A DNA stretch of 64,000 nt from JBMDXB01 sp048594885. GTDB lineage: Bacteria; Acidobacteriota; Vicinamibacteria; Vicinamibacterales; 2-12-FULL-66-21. Within the stretch, counting starts at the first letter, position 1. Every line of letters begins with the position of its first letter. Below, piece by piece: positions 28,377 to 36,063 of this stretch. A program made the translations under genes and the position numbers. The DNA is taken from the NCBI GenBank assembly GCA_048594885.1, contig JBMDXB010000047.1, positions 1 through 64,000 of the forward strand. Reading direction: 5' to 3'. Under the pieces are notes generated by a model that saw only the letters and a program-made list of their open reading frames with translations, made no database searches and was not told the DNA's origin.

Positions 28377-28847
28377 TCAGCCGTTCGCTGTCATGGCGAC
28401 GGCCCTCGCCACGACCGCAAGCGTCTTCTCCGTGAGGCCAAACGGCTCGAGCCGCGCCGGATCGGCAACGATGGCGTCGGCGACATCCGATCCGTGCTGC
28501 AGCCGCCCGCCTGTCGGACGGCACAGATAGTCGACGAGGACGAAGTGGAACTGCACCCGGCCATCAGCGTCCCGCAGGATGCGATCGAAAACCTCGACCA
28601 CAGGTCCGACCGAGACGACGAGCCCAGTCTCTTCGAGAATCTCGCGGGCCACGGCCTCCTCCAGCGTTTCGCCAACCTCCACGGTGCCGCCGGGAAGACT
28701 CCAGCGGCCGGCGAGCGGCTCGAAGCGTCGCTTCACGAGCACGACACCCGGCGGATCGCCCGTCACGATGACGGCGCCGACACCCACAATCGGCCGCGCG
28801 GGGTACTCGCGCGTGTCGGGCGCGCCGGCCTGCACGCGGGGTTTCAA
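28377..28847 (-). CDS. NUDIX hydrolase
   Basis: A 156-residue protein with a complete Nudix box (GGTVEVGETLEEAVAREILE, continuing ETGLVV). The start is not certain: TTG 28847 overlaps the TGA of the yjbQ gene (TTGA), and GTG 28835 is the next option; no ATG exists ahead of the conserved GVGAVIVTG strand. Nudix enzymes hydrolyse nucleoside diphosphates linked to X. The substrate cannot be read from the box. Tight coupling to yjbQ suggests cotranslation. Confidence 0.85.
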   Translation of the reverse strand: MKPRVQAGAPDTREYPARPIVGVGAVIVTGDPPGVVLVKRRFEPLAGRWSLPGGTVEVGETLEEAVAREILEETGLVVSVGPVVEVFDRILRDADGRVQFHFVLVDYLCRPTGGRLQHGSDVADAIVADPARLEPFGLTEKTLAVVARAVAMTANG

Positions 28848-29257
28848 GAGCCCATCACCTTGACGATGACGCGCTTGCGCCGCTTGCCGTCGAACTCCGC
28901 GTAGAAAATCTGCTCCCACGGGCCGAGATCGAGCGCGCCGTTCGTGATCGGCACGATCACCTGATGTCCCATGATCGTCCGCTTCAGGTGCGCGTCCGCG
29001 TTGTCCTCGCCGGTCTGGTGGTGCTCGTAGGGCAGCCCCGCGGGCGCGAGCTTCTCGAGCCACGCCTGGAAGTCGTGGATCAACCCGTCTTCCCAGTCGT
29101 TCACGTAGACGCCGGCGGTGATGTGCATCGCCGAGACGAGCACCATCCCCTCCTTCACGCCGCTCTTCGTCACGATCGCCGCGACGTCGTCGGTGATGCG
29201 GATGAATTCCTGTCGCTTCTTCGTGTTGAACCACAGATAGTCAGTGAATACATTCAT
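28844..29257 (-). CDS. YjbQ family protein (secondary thiamine-phosphate synthase type)
   Basis: A 137-residue protein of the YjbQ/UPF0047 family, started at ATG 29257 (MNVFTDYLWF). The signature blocks are SAMHITAGVYVNDWEDGL, EHHQTGEDNADAHLKRTIMG and ITNGALDLGPWEQIFYAEFDG, with conserved His and Glu residues around a small cavity. E. coli YjbQ shows weak thiamine-phosphate synthase activity; the real role is unknown. The gene overlaps the NUDIX gene start. A foldback element at 29308-29398 lies upstream. Confidence 0.9.
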   Translation of the reverse strand: MNVFTDYLWFNTKKRQEFIRITDDVAAIVTKSGVKEGMVLVSAMHITAGVYVNDWEDGLIHDFQAWLEKLAPAGLPYEHHQTGEDNADAHLKRTIMGHQVIVPITNGALDLGPWEQIFYAEFDGKRRKRVIVKVMGS

Positions 29258-29307
29258 CGTCGGACGCGAACGATTTCGCACGATTGCAGCGGGCACTCAG
29301 CTCAACG

Positions 29308-29398
29308 ATCTCGAGTTCACAGGAGAACGCGAGACAGGGAGAAACTCTCATTTGTCTTGTGAAATACTGTTCTCTCCTTCTCCCCTTCTCCTGTCAAC
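29308..29398. repeat. Foldback element, GATCTCG...TCACAGGAG type (copy 1)
   Basis: Starts GATCTCGAGTTCACAGGAG (29308-29326) and ends in TTCTCCTGTCAA near 29398; the arms are GGAGAA-rich and complementary (AGGAGAACG against CTTCTCCT). Two further copies lie at 33032-33131 and 33223-33311 with the same termini. Arm units are roughly 7 nt (GGAGAAG, GGGAGAA, GGAGAGA), linking it to the heptamer arrays. It occupies the gap between yjbQ and tsaD. Confidence 0.65.
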
Positions 29399-29418
29399 GC
29401 GCGATCCCACGAAGGTGT

Positions 29419-30540
29419 TCACGGTATTGGCAGCGATGCCTCCGCGTTGAATCCCCAGTCGACCGCGATACCCGTCCGCAGCTTCCGCAGTCCTGCGGCG
29501 CCAATCATCGCGGCATTGTCCGTCGACAGCGCAAGCGGCGGGATGAACACGGGCAGACCTTCGCGCGTTCCCCGCGCTTCGGCGTCCGCGCGAAGCCGGC
29601 TGTTCGCCGACACGCCGCCGGCGATGCCGACGCTGCGCGCGCCGAGCCAGCCTGCGGCTTCGAACGTCCGGTCGAGCAACGCCGTGACGACCACACGCTG
29701 GAAGCTCGCGCAGATGTCCGCAACGTCTTGACGCTCGAGCACGGCGCCGGCGCCGTCGGCCGACGCCGCCTTGCCGGCCGGCACGCCGGTACGCTCGCGC
29801 ACGAGCCGCAGCACCGCCGTTTTCAGGCCGCTGAAGCTGAAGTCGATCCGCCGCGCGATCTCCGGCGGCAGCAGACCGGCGGCGGTGGCGCGCGGCGCGT
29901 TGCGGTCCGCATGCGTCAGCCTCGCAGAGGGGAAATCGTACGCGCGGTCGTTTCCTTCCTTCGCCAGCCGATCGATGACCGGTCCGCCCGTATACCCCAG
30001 CCCGAGCAGCTTCGCCACCTTGTCATACGCCTCCCCCGCCGCATCGTCTCTGGTGCGGCCGATGAGGCGATAGCGGCCGGGTTCGGCGACGAGGTAAAGG
30101 CTGGTGTGACCGCCCGACACGACGAGGACAGCGGCCGGCAGCGGCAGCTCGCCGTGCGCGAGCGTCAGCGACTCGATGTGGCCGGCGAGATGGTGCACGG
30201 GAACCACGGGAAGGCCACGCGACCAGGCGAACGCTTTCGCGAAGGCGACGCCGACGAGCAGCGAGCCGACGAGGCCGGGGCCTTGCGTGACCGCGACGGC
30301 GTCCATGGCGCCCGCAACGATGCCGGCGGCATCGAACGCGGATTCGACGACGCCGCAGATGTCGCGGACGTGCTGCCGCGAGGCGAGTTCCGGAACGACA
30401 CCGCCCCATTCCCGATGGATGGCGGTCTGCGATGCGACGATATTCGATCGGATCGTCCAGGGACGCGCCGCGTCACCCGTTTCGGCGATGACGGCCGCGG
30501 CGGTCTCGTCGCAGGACGTCTCGATGGCGAGCAGGTTCAT
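29419..30540 (-). CDS. tsaD: tRNA N6-adenosine threonylcarbamoyltransferase
   Basis: A 373-residue ASKHA-fold enzyme that transfers threonylcarbamoyl to A37 of ANN-decoding tRNAs, working with TsaB and TsaE. LLAIETSCDETAAAV at the N-terminus, the iron-binding HHLAGHIESL motif and VSGGHTSLYLV are diagnostic, and IAGGVSANSRLR and STDNAAMIGAAG complete the active site. Length is somewhat above the usual 340. The start overlaps the stop of mtnA by 4 nt (ATGA). TsaB/TsaE are not in the window. Confidence 0.96.
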   Translation of the reverse strand: MNLLAIETSCDETAAAVIAETGDAARPWTIRSNIVASQTAIHREWGGVVPELASRQHVRDICGVVESAFDAAGIVAGAMDAVAVTQGPGLVGSLLVGVAFAKAFAWSRGLPVVPVHHLAGHIESLTLAHGELPLPAAVLVVSGGHTSLYLVAEPGRYRLIGRTRDDAAGEAYDKVAKLLGLGYTGGPVIDRLAKEGNDRAYDFPSARLTHADRNAPRATAAGLLPPEIARRIDFSFSGLKTAVLRLVRERTGVPAGKAASADGAGAVLERQDVADICASFQRVVVTALLDRTFEAAGWLGARSVGIAGGVSANSRLRADAEARGTREGLPVFIPPLALSTDNAAMIGAAGLRKLRTGIAVDWGFNAEASLPIP

Positions 30541-31604
30541 GCACTGCGATTGGCCAGCCCCGCTTCGGCGAACGCCGCCGGCAGAGACTCCGTGTAGGGC
30601 GGCCGGATGATGCCTCGCTCGGTGATGATACCGGCGATGTAGCGATGCGGCGTGACGTCGAACGCCGGGTTGCGGATGTGCGCCCCTTCAGGCGTGACGC
30701 GCGACGCGCCGAAGTGCGTCACTTCGCGCTGATCGCGCTCCTCGATCGGGATGCGATCGCCGTCCGGCGTCGCGAGATCGACGGTCGAGAGCGGCGCCGC
30801 GACATAAAAGGGCACGTTGTGCTCGCGCGCGAGGACCGCGACGGTGTAGGTCCCGATCTTGTTCGCGGTGTCGCCGTTCGCGGCGATGCGGTCGGCACCG
30901 ACGACGACCATGTCGATTTCGCCGGCGCGCATCAGCGGACCGGCCATGCTCTCGGTGATGACGGTCGTGTTGATGCCCTCGCGCACCAGCTCCCAGGCCG
31001 TGAGCCGGGCGCCCTGCAGGAACGGCCGCGTCTCGTCGGCGAACACGGCGATCTTCTTGCCCTGCTCGACCGCGGCGCGGATCACGCCGAGCGCCGAGCC
31101 GTACCCGGCGGTCGCCAGCGCGCCGGCATTGCAGTGCGTCAGCACGCGTGCGCCGTCGGGCACGACGGCAGCACCGGCTGCGCCCATGGCGCGGCAGCTC
31201 GCGACGTCCTCGTCGTGAATCGCGCGCGCTTCCTGCTCGAGGCGATCGGCGATCTCGTCGGCCGACTGGCCGGCGTGCGCCGCCTCCGCGAAGACGCGCT
31301 TCATCCGGTCGATCGCCCAGAACAGGTTGACAGCGGTCGGCCGCGTTGCCGCCATCATGTCGCAGATCTTCTGGAAGTCGACGGCGAACTGCCGCGTCCC
31401 CTTCGCGGTGCTGCGCCGCATTCCGACCGCGATGCCCATCGCCGCCGCGACGCCGATCGCCGGCGCGCCGCGAATGATCATCGTCCGGATCGCGCGCGCG
31501 ACTTCCTGGGCGCTCCGGCAGCGGACGTAGATTTCCTGTCCCGGCAGCTTGCGCTGGTCGACCATGACGACCACGTCGTCCTGCCACTCGATTGTCGGAA
31601 GCAT
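30537..31604 (-). CDS. mtnA: S-methyl-5-thioribose-1-phosphate isomerase
   Basis: A 355-residue enzyme of the methionine salvage pathway that isomerises methylthioribose-1-phosphate to methylthioribulose-1-phosphate; related members isomerise ribose-1-phosphate. ATG 31604 (MLPTIEW) gives the family N-terminus; sequence further upstream in the frame is shadow of the cytidine deaminase. IRGAPAIGVAAAMG, LTHCNAGALATAGYG (catalytic Cys) and VVVGADRIAANGDTANKIGTY (catalytic Asp) are all present. The neighbours phosphorolyse nucleosides, so it may act on pentose-1-phosphates. Confidence 0.94.
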   Translation of the reverse strand: MLPTIEWQDDVVVMVDQRKLPGQEIYVRCRSAQEVARAIRTMIIRGAPAIGVAAAMGIAVGMRRSTAKGTRQFAVDFQKICDMMAATRPTAVNLFWAIDRMKRVFAEAAHAGQSADEIADRLEQEARAIHDEDVASCRAMGAAGAAVVPDGARVLTHCNAGALATAGYGSALGVIRAAVEQGKKIAVFADETRPFLQGARLTAWELVREGINTTVITESMAGPLMRAGEIDMVVVGADRIAANGDTANKIGTYTVAVLAREHNVPFYVAAPLSTVDLATPDGDRIPIEERDQREVTHFGASRVTPEGAHIRNPAFDVTPHRYIAGIITERGIIRPPYTESLPAAFAEAGLANRSA

Positions 31605-31612
31605 CCTGGCCC

Positions 31613-32209
31613 CTATTCTAGCAGTCGCGAATCGAACGGCAGCGGCAGCAGCGCGGACAAACGATGACGAACGGACGCGCCGTCGAGGTTGGAAATGATG
31701 ACGTCGATGTCGCCGCAGTACTCCCACAGCAACTGGCGGCACGGCCCGCACGGCGGCGTCGGCGTTTGCGTGTCGGCGACGATGACAATCCGCGTGAAGA
31801 CGCTGTGGCCGTCCGAGAGAGCCTTGACCAGCGCGACGCGCTCGGCGCACAACGTCAGCCCGTACGTCGCGTTCTCGATGTTGCAGCCGGTAATGACCTC
31901 GCCGTCCGCCGTTTCGAGCGCGGCGCCGACGAGAAAGCCCGAGTAGCGCGCGCGGGCGCGAATCCGGGCGTCGGCGGCGGCTGCAATCAGCGCGCCTTCG
32001 GAATCGACGTTGCTCACGACCTGATCGTCGAGCGCGATCGGCTCCCAGTCGGATTCCGAGCGCCGATCCTTGGCGGACCTTCGCTCCGCCGCGCGGCGTT
32101 CCCGGCGCTCCAGGTCGATCGGGGCCGGGCGCGCGCGCCGTTCGGTGGCGCTGCGCCGATCGATGCCCGTCCGACGCTCCGTCACGCGACGGCGATCAGA
32201 GTCGCTCAA
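31613..32209 (-). CDS. cdd: Cytidine deaminase with Arg-rich N-terminal extension
   Basis: A 198-residue protein. The C-terminal 130 residues form a tetrameric-type cytidine deaminase: CNIENATYG at 109-117, zinc ligand and base C121/E123 (LCAER) and PCGPC at 153-157 with C154 and C157. The first about 55 residues are an unusual Arg-rich segment (DRRRVTERRTGIDRRSATER). TTG 32209, inside the end of the purine phosphorylase gene, is the only start that includes it; no good in-frame start is seen nearer the domain. Sense coding overlap with punA is 14 nt. It deaminates cytidine/deoxycytidine for salvage. Confidence 0.85.
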   Translation of the reverse strand: MSDSDRRRVTERRTGIDRRSATERRARPAPIDLERRERRAAERRSAKDRRSESDWEPIALDDQVVSNVDSEGALIAAAADARIRARARYSGFLVGAALETADGEVITGCNIENATYGLTLCAERVALVKALSDGHSVFTRIVIVADTQTPTPPCGPCRQLLWEYCGDIDVIISNLDGASVRHRLSALLPLPFDSRLLE

Positions 32210-33017
32210 CGATGCCCTCCAGCAGCGCGCAGAATTCCGCGCGAACGCGGCGTGCCACTTCCATCACTTCGTCGTGCACCAGCGGCTTCGGCAACACGCC
32301 GGCGGCCGGATTCGTGATGCACGAGATGCCAAGCACGTCGATGCCCATGTGGCGCGCGACGATCGCTTCCGGAACCGTCGACATGCCCACGGCGTCGGCG
32401 CCGATTGTGCGCAGGTAGCGGATCTCGGCGGGCGTCTCGTAGCTCGGGCCGTGCAGCGCCGCGTAGACGCCGTGCGCGAGCGCGACGCCTGTCGCCGCCG
32501 ACGCATCCGCCGCGATCTGTCTGAGGCGCGACGAGTACACCTCGGTCATGTCCGGAAAGCGCGGGCCGAACCGATCGTCGTTCGGGCCAATCAGCGGGTT
32601 GTCCCCCATCAGGTTCAGGTGATCGTCGATGAGCATGAGCGTGCCCGGCTTGAACGCGAGATTGATCCCGCCGGCCGCGTTCGTGAGGATCAGCGTCCGC
32701 ACCCCCAGCGTGCCGAGCACGCGCGTCGCGAACGTCACGGAGCGGAGGTCGTGCCCCTCGTAATAGTGCGCCCGCCCGCTCAGCGCGGCGACGCGCTTGC
32801 CCGCCATCGATCCAATGACGAGCTCACCGGCGTGTCCGATCACCGCTGAGGCGGGCCAGTGCGGGATCTCCGTATACGCGCACGTCACCGCTTCGCGCAG
32901 CGCCTTGGTGAAGTCGCCCAAGCCGGACCCGAGCACGATCGCCACGTCCGGCGTCGCGCCGATGCGCGCCTTGACGTTGCTCGCGGCTTCCGCGAGCTTG
33001 TCGTAGTAATTCATCAT
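32196..33017 (-). CDS. punA: Purine nucleoside phosphorylase
   Basis: A 273-residue trimeric-type purine nucleoside phosphorylase, cleaving purine nucleosides with phosphate into base and (deoxy)ribose-1-phosphate. The phosphate loop VLGSGLGDF, HYYEGHD, the purine-site TNAAGGIN and LHGPSYETPAEIR / GMSTVPEAI blocks are intact. The start is the double ATG at 33017. Its first 23 codons and the upstream foldback element are repeated at 33135-33311. It stands in a salvage cluster with cytidine deaminase, a nucleoside transporter and pyrimidine phosphorylase. Confidence 0.95.
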   Translation of the reverse strand: MMNYYDKLAEAASNVKARIGATPDVAIVLGSGLGDFTKALREAVTCAYTEIPHWPASAVIGHAGELVIGSMAGKRVAALSGRAHYYEGHDLRSVTFATRVLGTLGVRTLILTNAAGGINLAFKPGTLMLIDDHLNLMGDNPLIGPNDDRFGPRFPDMTEVYSSRLRQIAADASAATGVALAHGVYAALHGPSYETPAEIRYLRTIGADAVGMSTVPEAIVARHMGIDVLGISCITNPAAGVLPKPLVHDEVMEVARRVRAEFCALLEGIVERL

Positions 33018-33031
33018 CGAGATCGATTCGA

Positions 33032-33131
33032 AGATCTCGGGTCACAGGAGAACGGGGAGCAGGGAGGCACTTCTTCTTCAAGAAAGAATAGATTGCTCCC
33101 CTTCTCCCTTGCTCCTGTCATCCCGAGATCC
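33032..33131. repeat. Foldback element, GATCTCG...TCACAGGAG type (copy 2)
   Basis: The outer arms are AGATCTCGGG (33032-33041) and CCCGAGATC (33123-33131), the inner arms TCACAGGAG (33042-33050) and CTCCTGTCA (33112-33120). Inside is a second stem region of GGAG/CTCC runs and a central TTCTTCAAGAAAGAA. The element lies directly upstream of punA. Its copy at 33223-33311 differs at only about four positions by hand alignment. Confidence 0.75.
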
Positions 33132-33134
33132 CCT

Positions 33135-33208
33135 CCCATCACGGCAGCGCCTATACGCGCCCTGACGTTGCGCGCGGCTGCCGCAACCTTGTCGTAGTCG
33201 CTCGTCAT
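33135..33208 (-). pseudogene. N-terminal remnant of a purine nucleoside phosphorylase gene
   Basis: From ATG 33208 the frame encodes MTSDYDKVAAAARNVRARIG, close to the start of the intact enzyme (MMNYYDKLAEAASNVKARIG; 15 of 23 residues identical by hand). After about 24 codons the similarity stops, and the frame runs into the foldback element. The rest of the gene is missing. It is either the tail of a tandem duplication or what remains of a deleted paralogue. It is unlikely to make a useful protein. Confidence 0.75.
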
Positions 33209-33222
33209 CGAGATCGATTCGA

Positions 33223-33311
33223 AGATCTCGGGTCACAGGAGAACGGGAGCAGGGGAGGCACTTTTTCTTCAAGAAAGAATAGATTGCTCCCCTTCTCCCC
33301 TGCTCCTGTCA
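33223..33311. repeat. Foldback element, GATCTCG...TCACAGGAG type (copy 3)
   Basis: Nearly identical to copy 2, including 14 bp of shared flank (ATCGAGATCGATTC) that reaches the ATG of the phosphorylase remnant. It ends CTCCTGTCATCC at 33311-33313 and lacks the full CCCGAGATC outer arm. It lies between the nucleoside transporter stop (33328) and the remnant. Confidence 0.75.
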
Positions 33312-33327
33312 TCCGGATCCCCGCACC

Positions 33328-34692
33328 TCACAGCAGCGCCGCCGCGATCGACGCGTTGATCAGCGTGGCGACGAAGCCGGCGAGCAGCGCGCGCATGCCG
33401 AGCCGCGCGAGGTCGGCCCGCCGCGTCGGCGCCATGCCACCGACGCCGCCGAGCAGGATGCCAATCGAGGCGAAATTGGCAAAGCCGGTCAACGCGTAGG
33501 TCGCGAGCGTGTAGGACCGATCCGACACCACGCCTTTGTACTGCTGCGTCAGCTTGATATACGCGATGAATTCGTTCGCCACCAGCTTCGTGCCGAGCAG
33601 GTCGCCGATCGCAGGCACGTCCTGCGTCGGCGCCCCCATCAGGACGGCGACGGGCGCAAAGATGACGGCAAAGACGCTCGCGAGCGACAATCCAGGACGG
33701 ATCGCACCGAGGACGTAGTCGAACATCGCCAGGAAGGCCATGAAGGCGATGAGCATCGCGGCGACGTTGATGGCCAGGATCGTCCCGTCCGATGCGCCGG
33801 CCGCCGCCGCGTCGATGACGTTGACGTGCGTGCGCTCGACGACGAGCTTGACCTCGCCGCGCGTCGCCGGCTCCTCCACCTCCGGATAGAGGATCTTCGC
33901 GAGATACAGGCCGCAGGGCGCCGCCATCACGCTCGTCGTCAGGATGGCGACGGGATCGGCACCGAGGCTGATGTACACCGCCATGACCCCGCCGGAAATC
34001 GTCGCCAGGCCGCCGACCATCAGCGCCAGCAGCTCGGACTGCGTCATGGATGGCACGTACGGCTTGACGATGAGCGGCGCCTCGGTCTGCCCCATGAACA
34101 CGTTGGCGGCAGCCGAGAGCGTTTCGGCGCCGCTCGTGCGCATCACGAACATCATGGCGCGCGCGAAGATCCGAACGACGAACTGCAGGATGCCGAAGTA
34201 ATACAAGACGGTGAAGAACGACGACACGAAGATGATGGTCGGCAGCGCCGTGAACGCGAAGAAGAAGGCGTTCTCTGGGCCCAGGGCCTTCCCCATGACG
34301 TCCGGTTTGGCCAGCGCACCGAACACCATCTGCGACCCGGCGTTCGTGAATTCCAGGAACCGCTTGATGAGCCCGGCAACCTGCGTGAAGAACGCGTAGC
34401 CGGGCCGCACGCCGCCGACCTCGAACTTGAGGATGAACAACGCCAGGCCAATCTGCAGGCCCATGCCCCAGCCCACCGTGCGCCAGTTCACCGCGCGCAG
34501 GTTGGTGGAGAACGACGCGACCACGCAGATGAAGCAGACGATTCCGAGCACGCCCTGCACGCGCGGGTTCAGCGTGTCGCGAAGCATGAACGCGGCGACG
34601 GCCAGCGCGATGGCGACGGCGGCGGCGGCGAGCCGGAGCGTGCGGTCGGCGCCGGGGGGCGGTACGGTCGAACCCTGACGGTCATCAGCCAT
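33328..34692 (-). CDS. Concentrative nucleoside transporter (NupC-type)
   Basis: A 454-residue CNT-family transporter importing nucleosides with sodium or protons. ATG 34692 is chosen because GAGGA lies six bases upstream; the ATG at 34698 is too close to that site. The family signatures are GQTEAPLIVKPYV (helix with the sodium/nucleoside-binding Gln-Glu), GLATISGGVMAVYISLG and GTKLVANEFIAYIKL. About nine to ten helices are visible. It sits between purine and pyrimidine phosphorylase genes and probably supplies their substrates. Confidence 0.92.
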   Translation of the reverse strand: MADDRQGSTVPPPGADRTLRLAAAAVAIALAVAAFMLRDTLNPRVQGVLGIVCFICVVASFSTNLRAVNWRTVGWGMGLQIGLALFILKFEVGGVRPGYAFFTQVAGLIKRFLEFTNAGSQMVFGALAKPDVMGKALGPENAFFFAFTALPTIIFVSSFFTVLYYFGILQFVVRIFARAMMFVMRTSGAETLSAAANVFMGQTEAPLIVKPYVPSMTQSELLALMVGGLATISGGVMAVYISLGADPVAILTTSVMAAPCGLYLAKILYPEVEEPATRGEVKLVVERTHVNVIDAAAAGASDGTILAINVAAMLIAFMAFLAMFDYVLGAIRPGLSLASVFAVIFAPVAVLMGAPTQDVPAIGDLLGTKLVANEFIAYIKLTQQYKGVVSDRSYTLATYALTGFANFASIGILLGGVGGMAPTRRADLARLGMRALLAGFVATLINASIAAALL

Positions 34693-34700
34693 GAGCATCC

Positions 34701-36005
34701 TCAGGAAATCCGATCCAGCACGAGCGGGAGGGACGGCGGCGGCTCGTCGCCGATGACGACGGCACGCTGCAGCAGGGGCATCGCTTCGGCGAGCCCGTGC
34801 GCGGCGCGATGATGAACGATGAGAATCGGCTCGCCTTCACGCACCCGCGTGCCCGGCGGCGCGGCCACCTGCACGCCGACGCCGTAGTCGACGTCCTGTC
34901 CAAGATAGCCACGACCCGCGCCGAGGCTGACGGACGCCTGTCCCACATCGCCGGCGTGGATCGCGGTGACGTAGCCCGCGCGCGGCGCGCGCACCGGCTC
35001 GCGGTCCGGCGCCGACGGCAGCAGCGCGTAATCGTCCAGCACGCGGGGATCGCCTCCCTGGTTGCTGACGATCTCGCGGAACTTCTCGACGCCGGCGCCC
35101 GACGCGAGCGCCTGCCGGATCCGCCCCTCGGCGGCGCGCTCATCCGGTTCGATGCCCGCCACCATCAGCATCCGCGCGGCGAGCAGGACGGACAGCGTCT
35201 CGACATCCTCCGGCCCGCGCCCTTTCAGCGTCTCGATGCACTCGACGATCTCGAGCGCGTTGCCGACCATGCGGCCGAGCGGCGCGTCCATGCGCGTGAT
35301 GAGCGCCTCGGTGGTCACGCCGGATGTGCGGCCGATCGAGACGAGACACTCCGCGAGCTCGCGCGCCTTCGCCGGCTCCCTCATGAACGCGCCGGCGCCG
35401 GTCTTGACGTCGAGGACCAGCCCGCCGATTCCCTCGGCGATCTTCTTGCTCATGATCGAGGCCGAGATCAGCGGAATGCTCTCGACGGTGGCGGTGACGT
35501 CGCGCAGCGCGTACAGCTTCCGGTCCGCGGGCGCGACGTCGCTCGTCTGTCCGATGAGCGCGCAGCCGAGGCGCTCGACCGCGCGCTGCAGCTCGGCGAC
35601 GGAGAGCGCCGTGCGAAAGCCGGGGATCGATTCGAGCTTGTCGAGCGTGCCGCCGGTGTGTCCGAGGGCGCGGCCGGACATCATCGGCACGTGGGCGCCG
35701 CACGCGGCCGCCAGCGACGCGAGGATCGGCGACGTCTTGTCGCCGACGCCGCCGGTACTGTGCTTGTCGACCGGCGTTCCCGCCACACTCGGATACGAGA
35801 CGCGCGCGCCGGAGCGCACCATCGCGTCCGTGAGATCCGCTGTCTCCTGCGCCGACATGCCGCGCAGCCAGATCGCCATCAGCATCGCGGCCGTCTGGTA
35901 GTCGGGCCACGTGCCGTCGGTCACGCCGGCAATGAAGAAGTCGATCTGCGCGCGGTCCAGGGTGCCGCCGTCGCGCTTGTGCCGAATCAGGTCGACGGCG
36001 CGCAT
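34701..36005 (-). CDS. deoA: Pyrimidine-nucleoside (thymidine) phosphorylase
   Basis: A 434-residue enzyme splitting thymidine, deoxyuridine or uridine with phosphate into base and sugar-1-phosphate. DKHSTGGVGDKTSPILASLAAACGAHVPMMSGRALGHTGGTLDKLES is the diagnostic region. The C-terminal domain contains RAGYVTAIHAGDVGQA and the YGVGVQVAAPPGTRVREGEPI barrel-sandwich hybrid. Whether it prefers thymidine (DeoA) or all pyrimidine nucleosides (Pdp) is not visible. Its stop lies just before the transporter start. It heads the salvage operon, with an AT-rich divergent promoter region upstream. Confidence 0.93.
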   Translation of the reverse strand: MRAVDLIRHKRDGGTLDRAQIDFFIAGVTDGTWPDYQTAAMLMAIWLRGMSAQETADLTDAMVRSGARVSYPSVAGTPVDKHSTGGVGDKTSPILASLAAACGAHVPMMSGRALGHTGGTLDKLESIPGFRTALSVAELQRAVERLGCALIGQTSDVAPADRKLYALRDVTATVESIPLISASIMSKKIAEGIGGLVLDVKTGAGAFMREPAKARELAECLVSIGRTSGVTTEALITRMDAPLGRMVGNALEIVECIETLKGRGPEDVETLSVLLAARMLMVAGIEPDERAAEGRIRQALASGAGVEKFREIVSNQGGDPRVLDDYALLPSAPDREPVRAPRAGYVTAIHAGDVGQASVSLGAGRGYLGQDVDYGVGVQVAAPPGTRVREGEPILIVHHRAAHGLAEAMPLLQRAVVIGDEPPPSLPLVLDRIS

Positions 36006-36063
36006 GCTGTGGAATCGGGCATTACTATAGTTTATTTGTTAGAATTCCCGTCTTTCTCACGCG
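36006..36063. promoter_or_regulatory. AT-rich divergent promoter region
   Basis: The 58 bp between deoA (minus) and the helical-repeat gene (plus) contain the most AT-rich stretch of the area (36021-36046). A plus-strand TAGAAT at 36040-36045 and a minus-strand TATAGT at 36029-36024 are plausible -10 boxes for the two genes; no convincing -35 boxes were found. Both leaders would be short. Confidence 0.4.
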
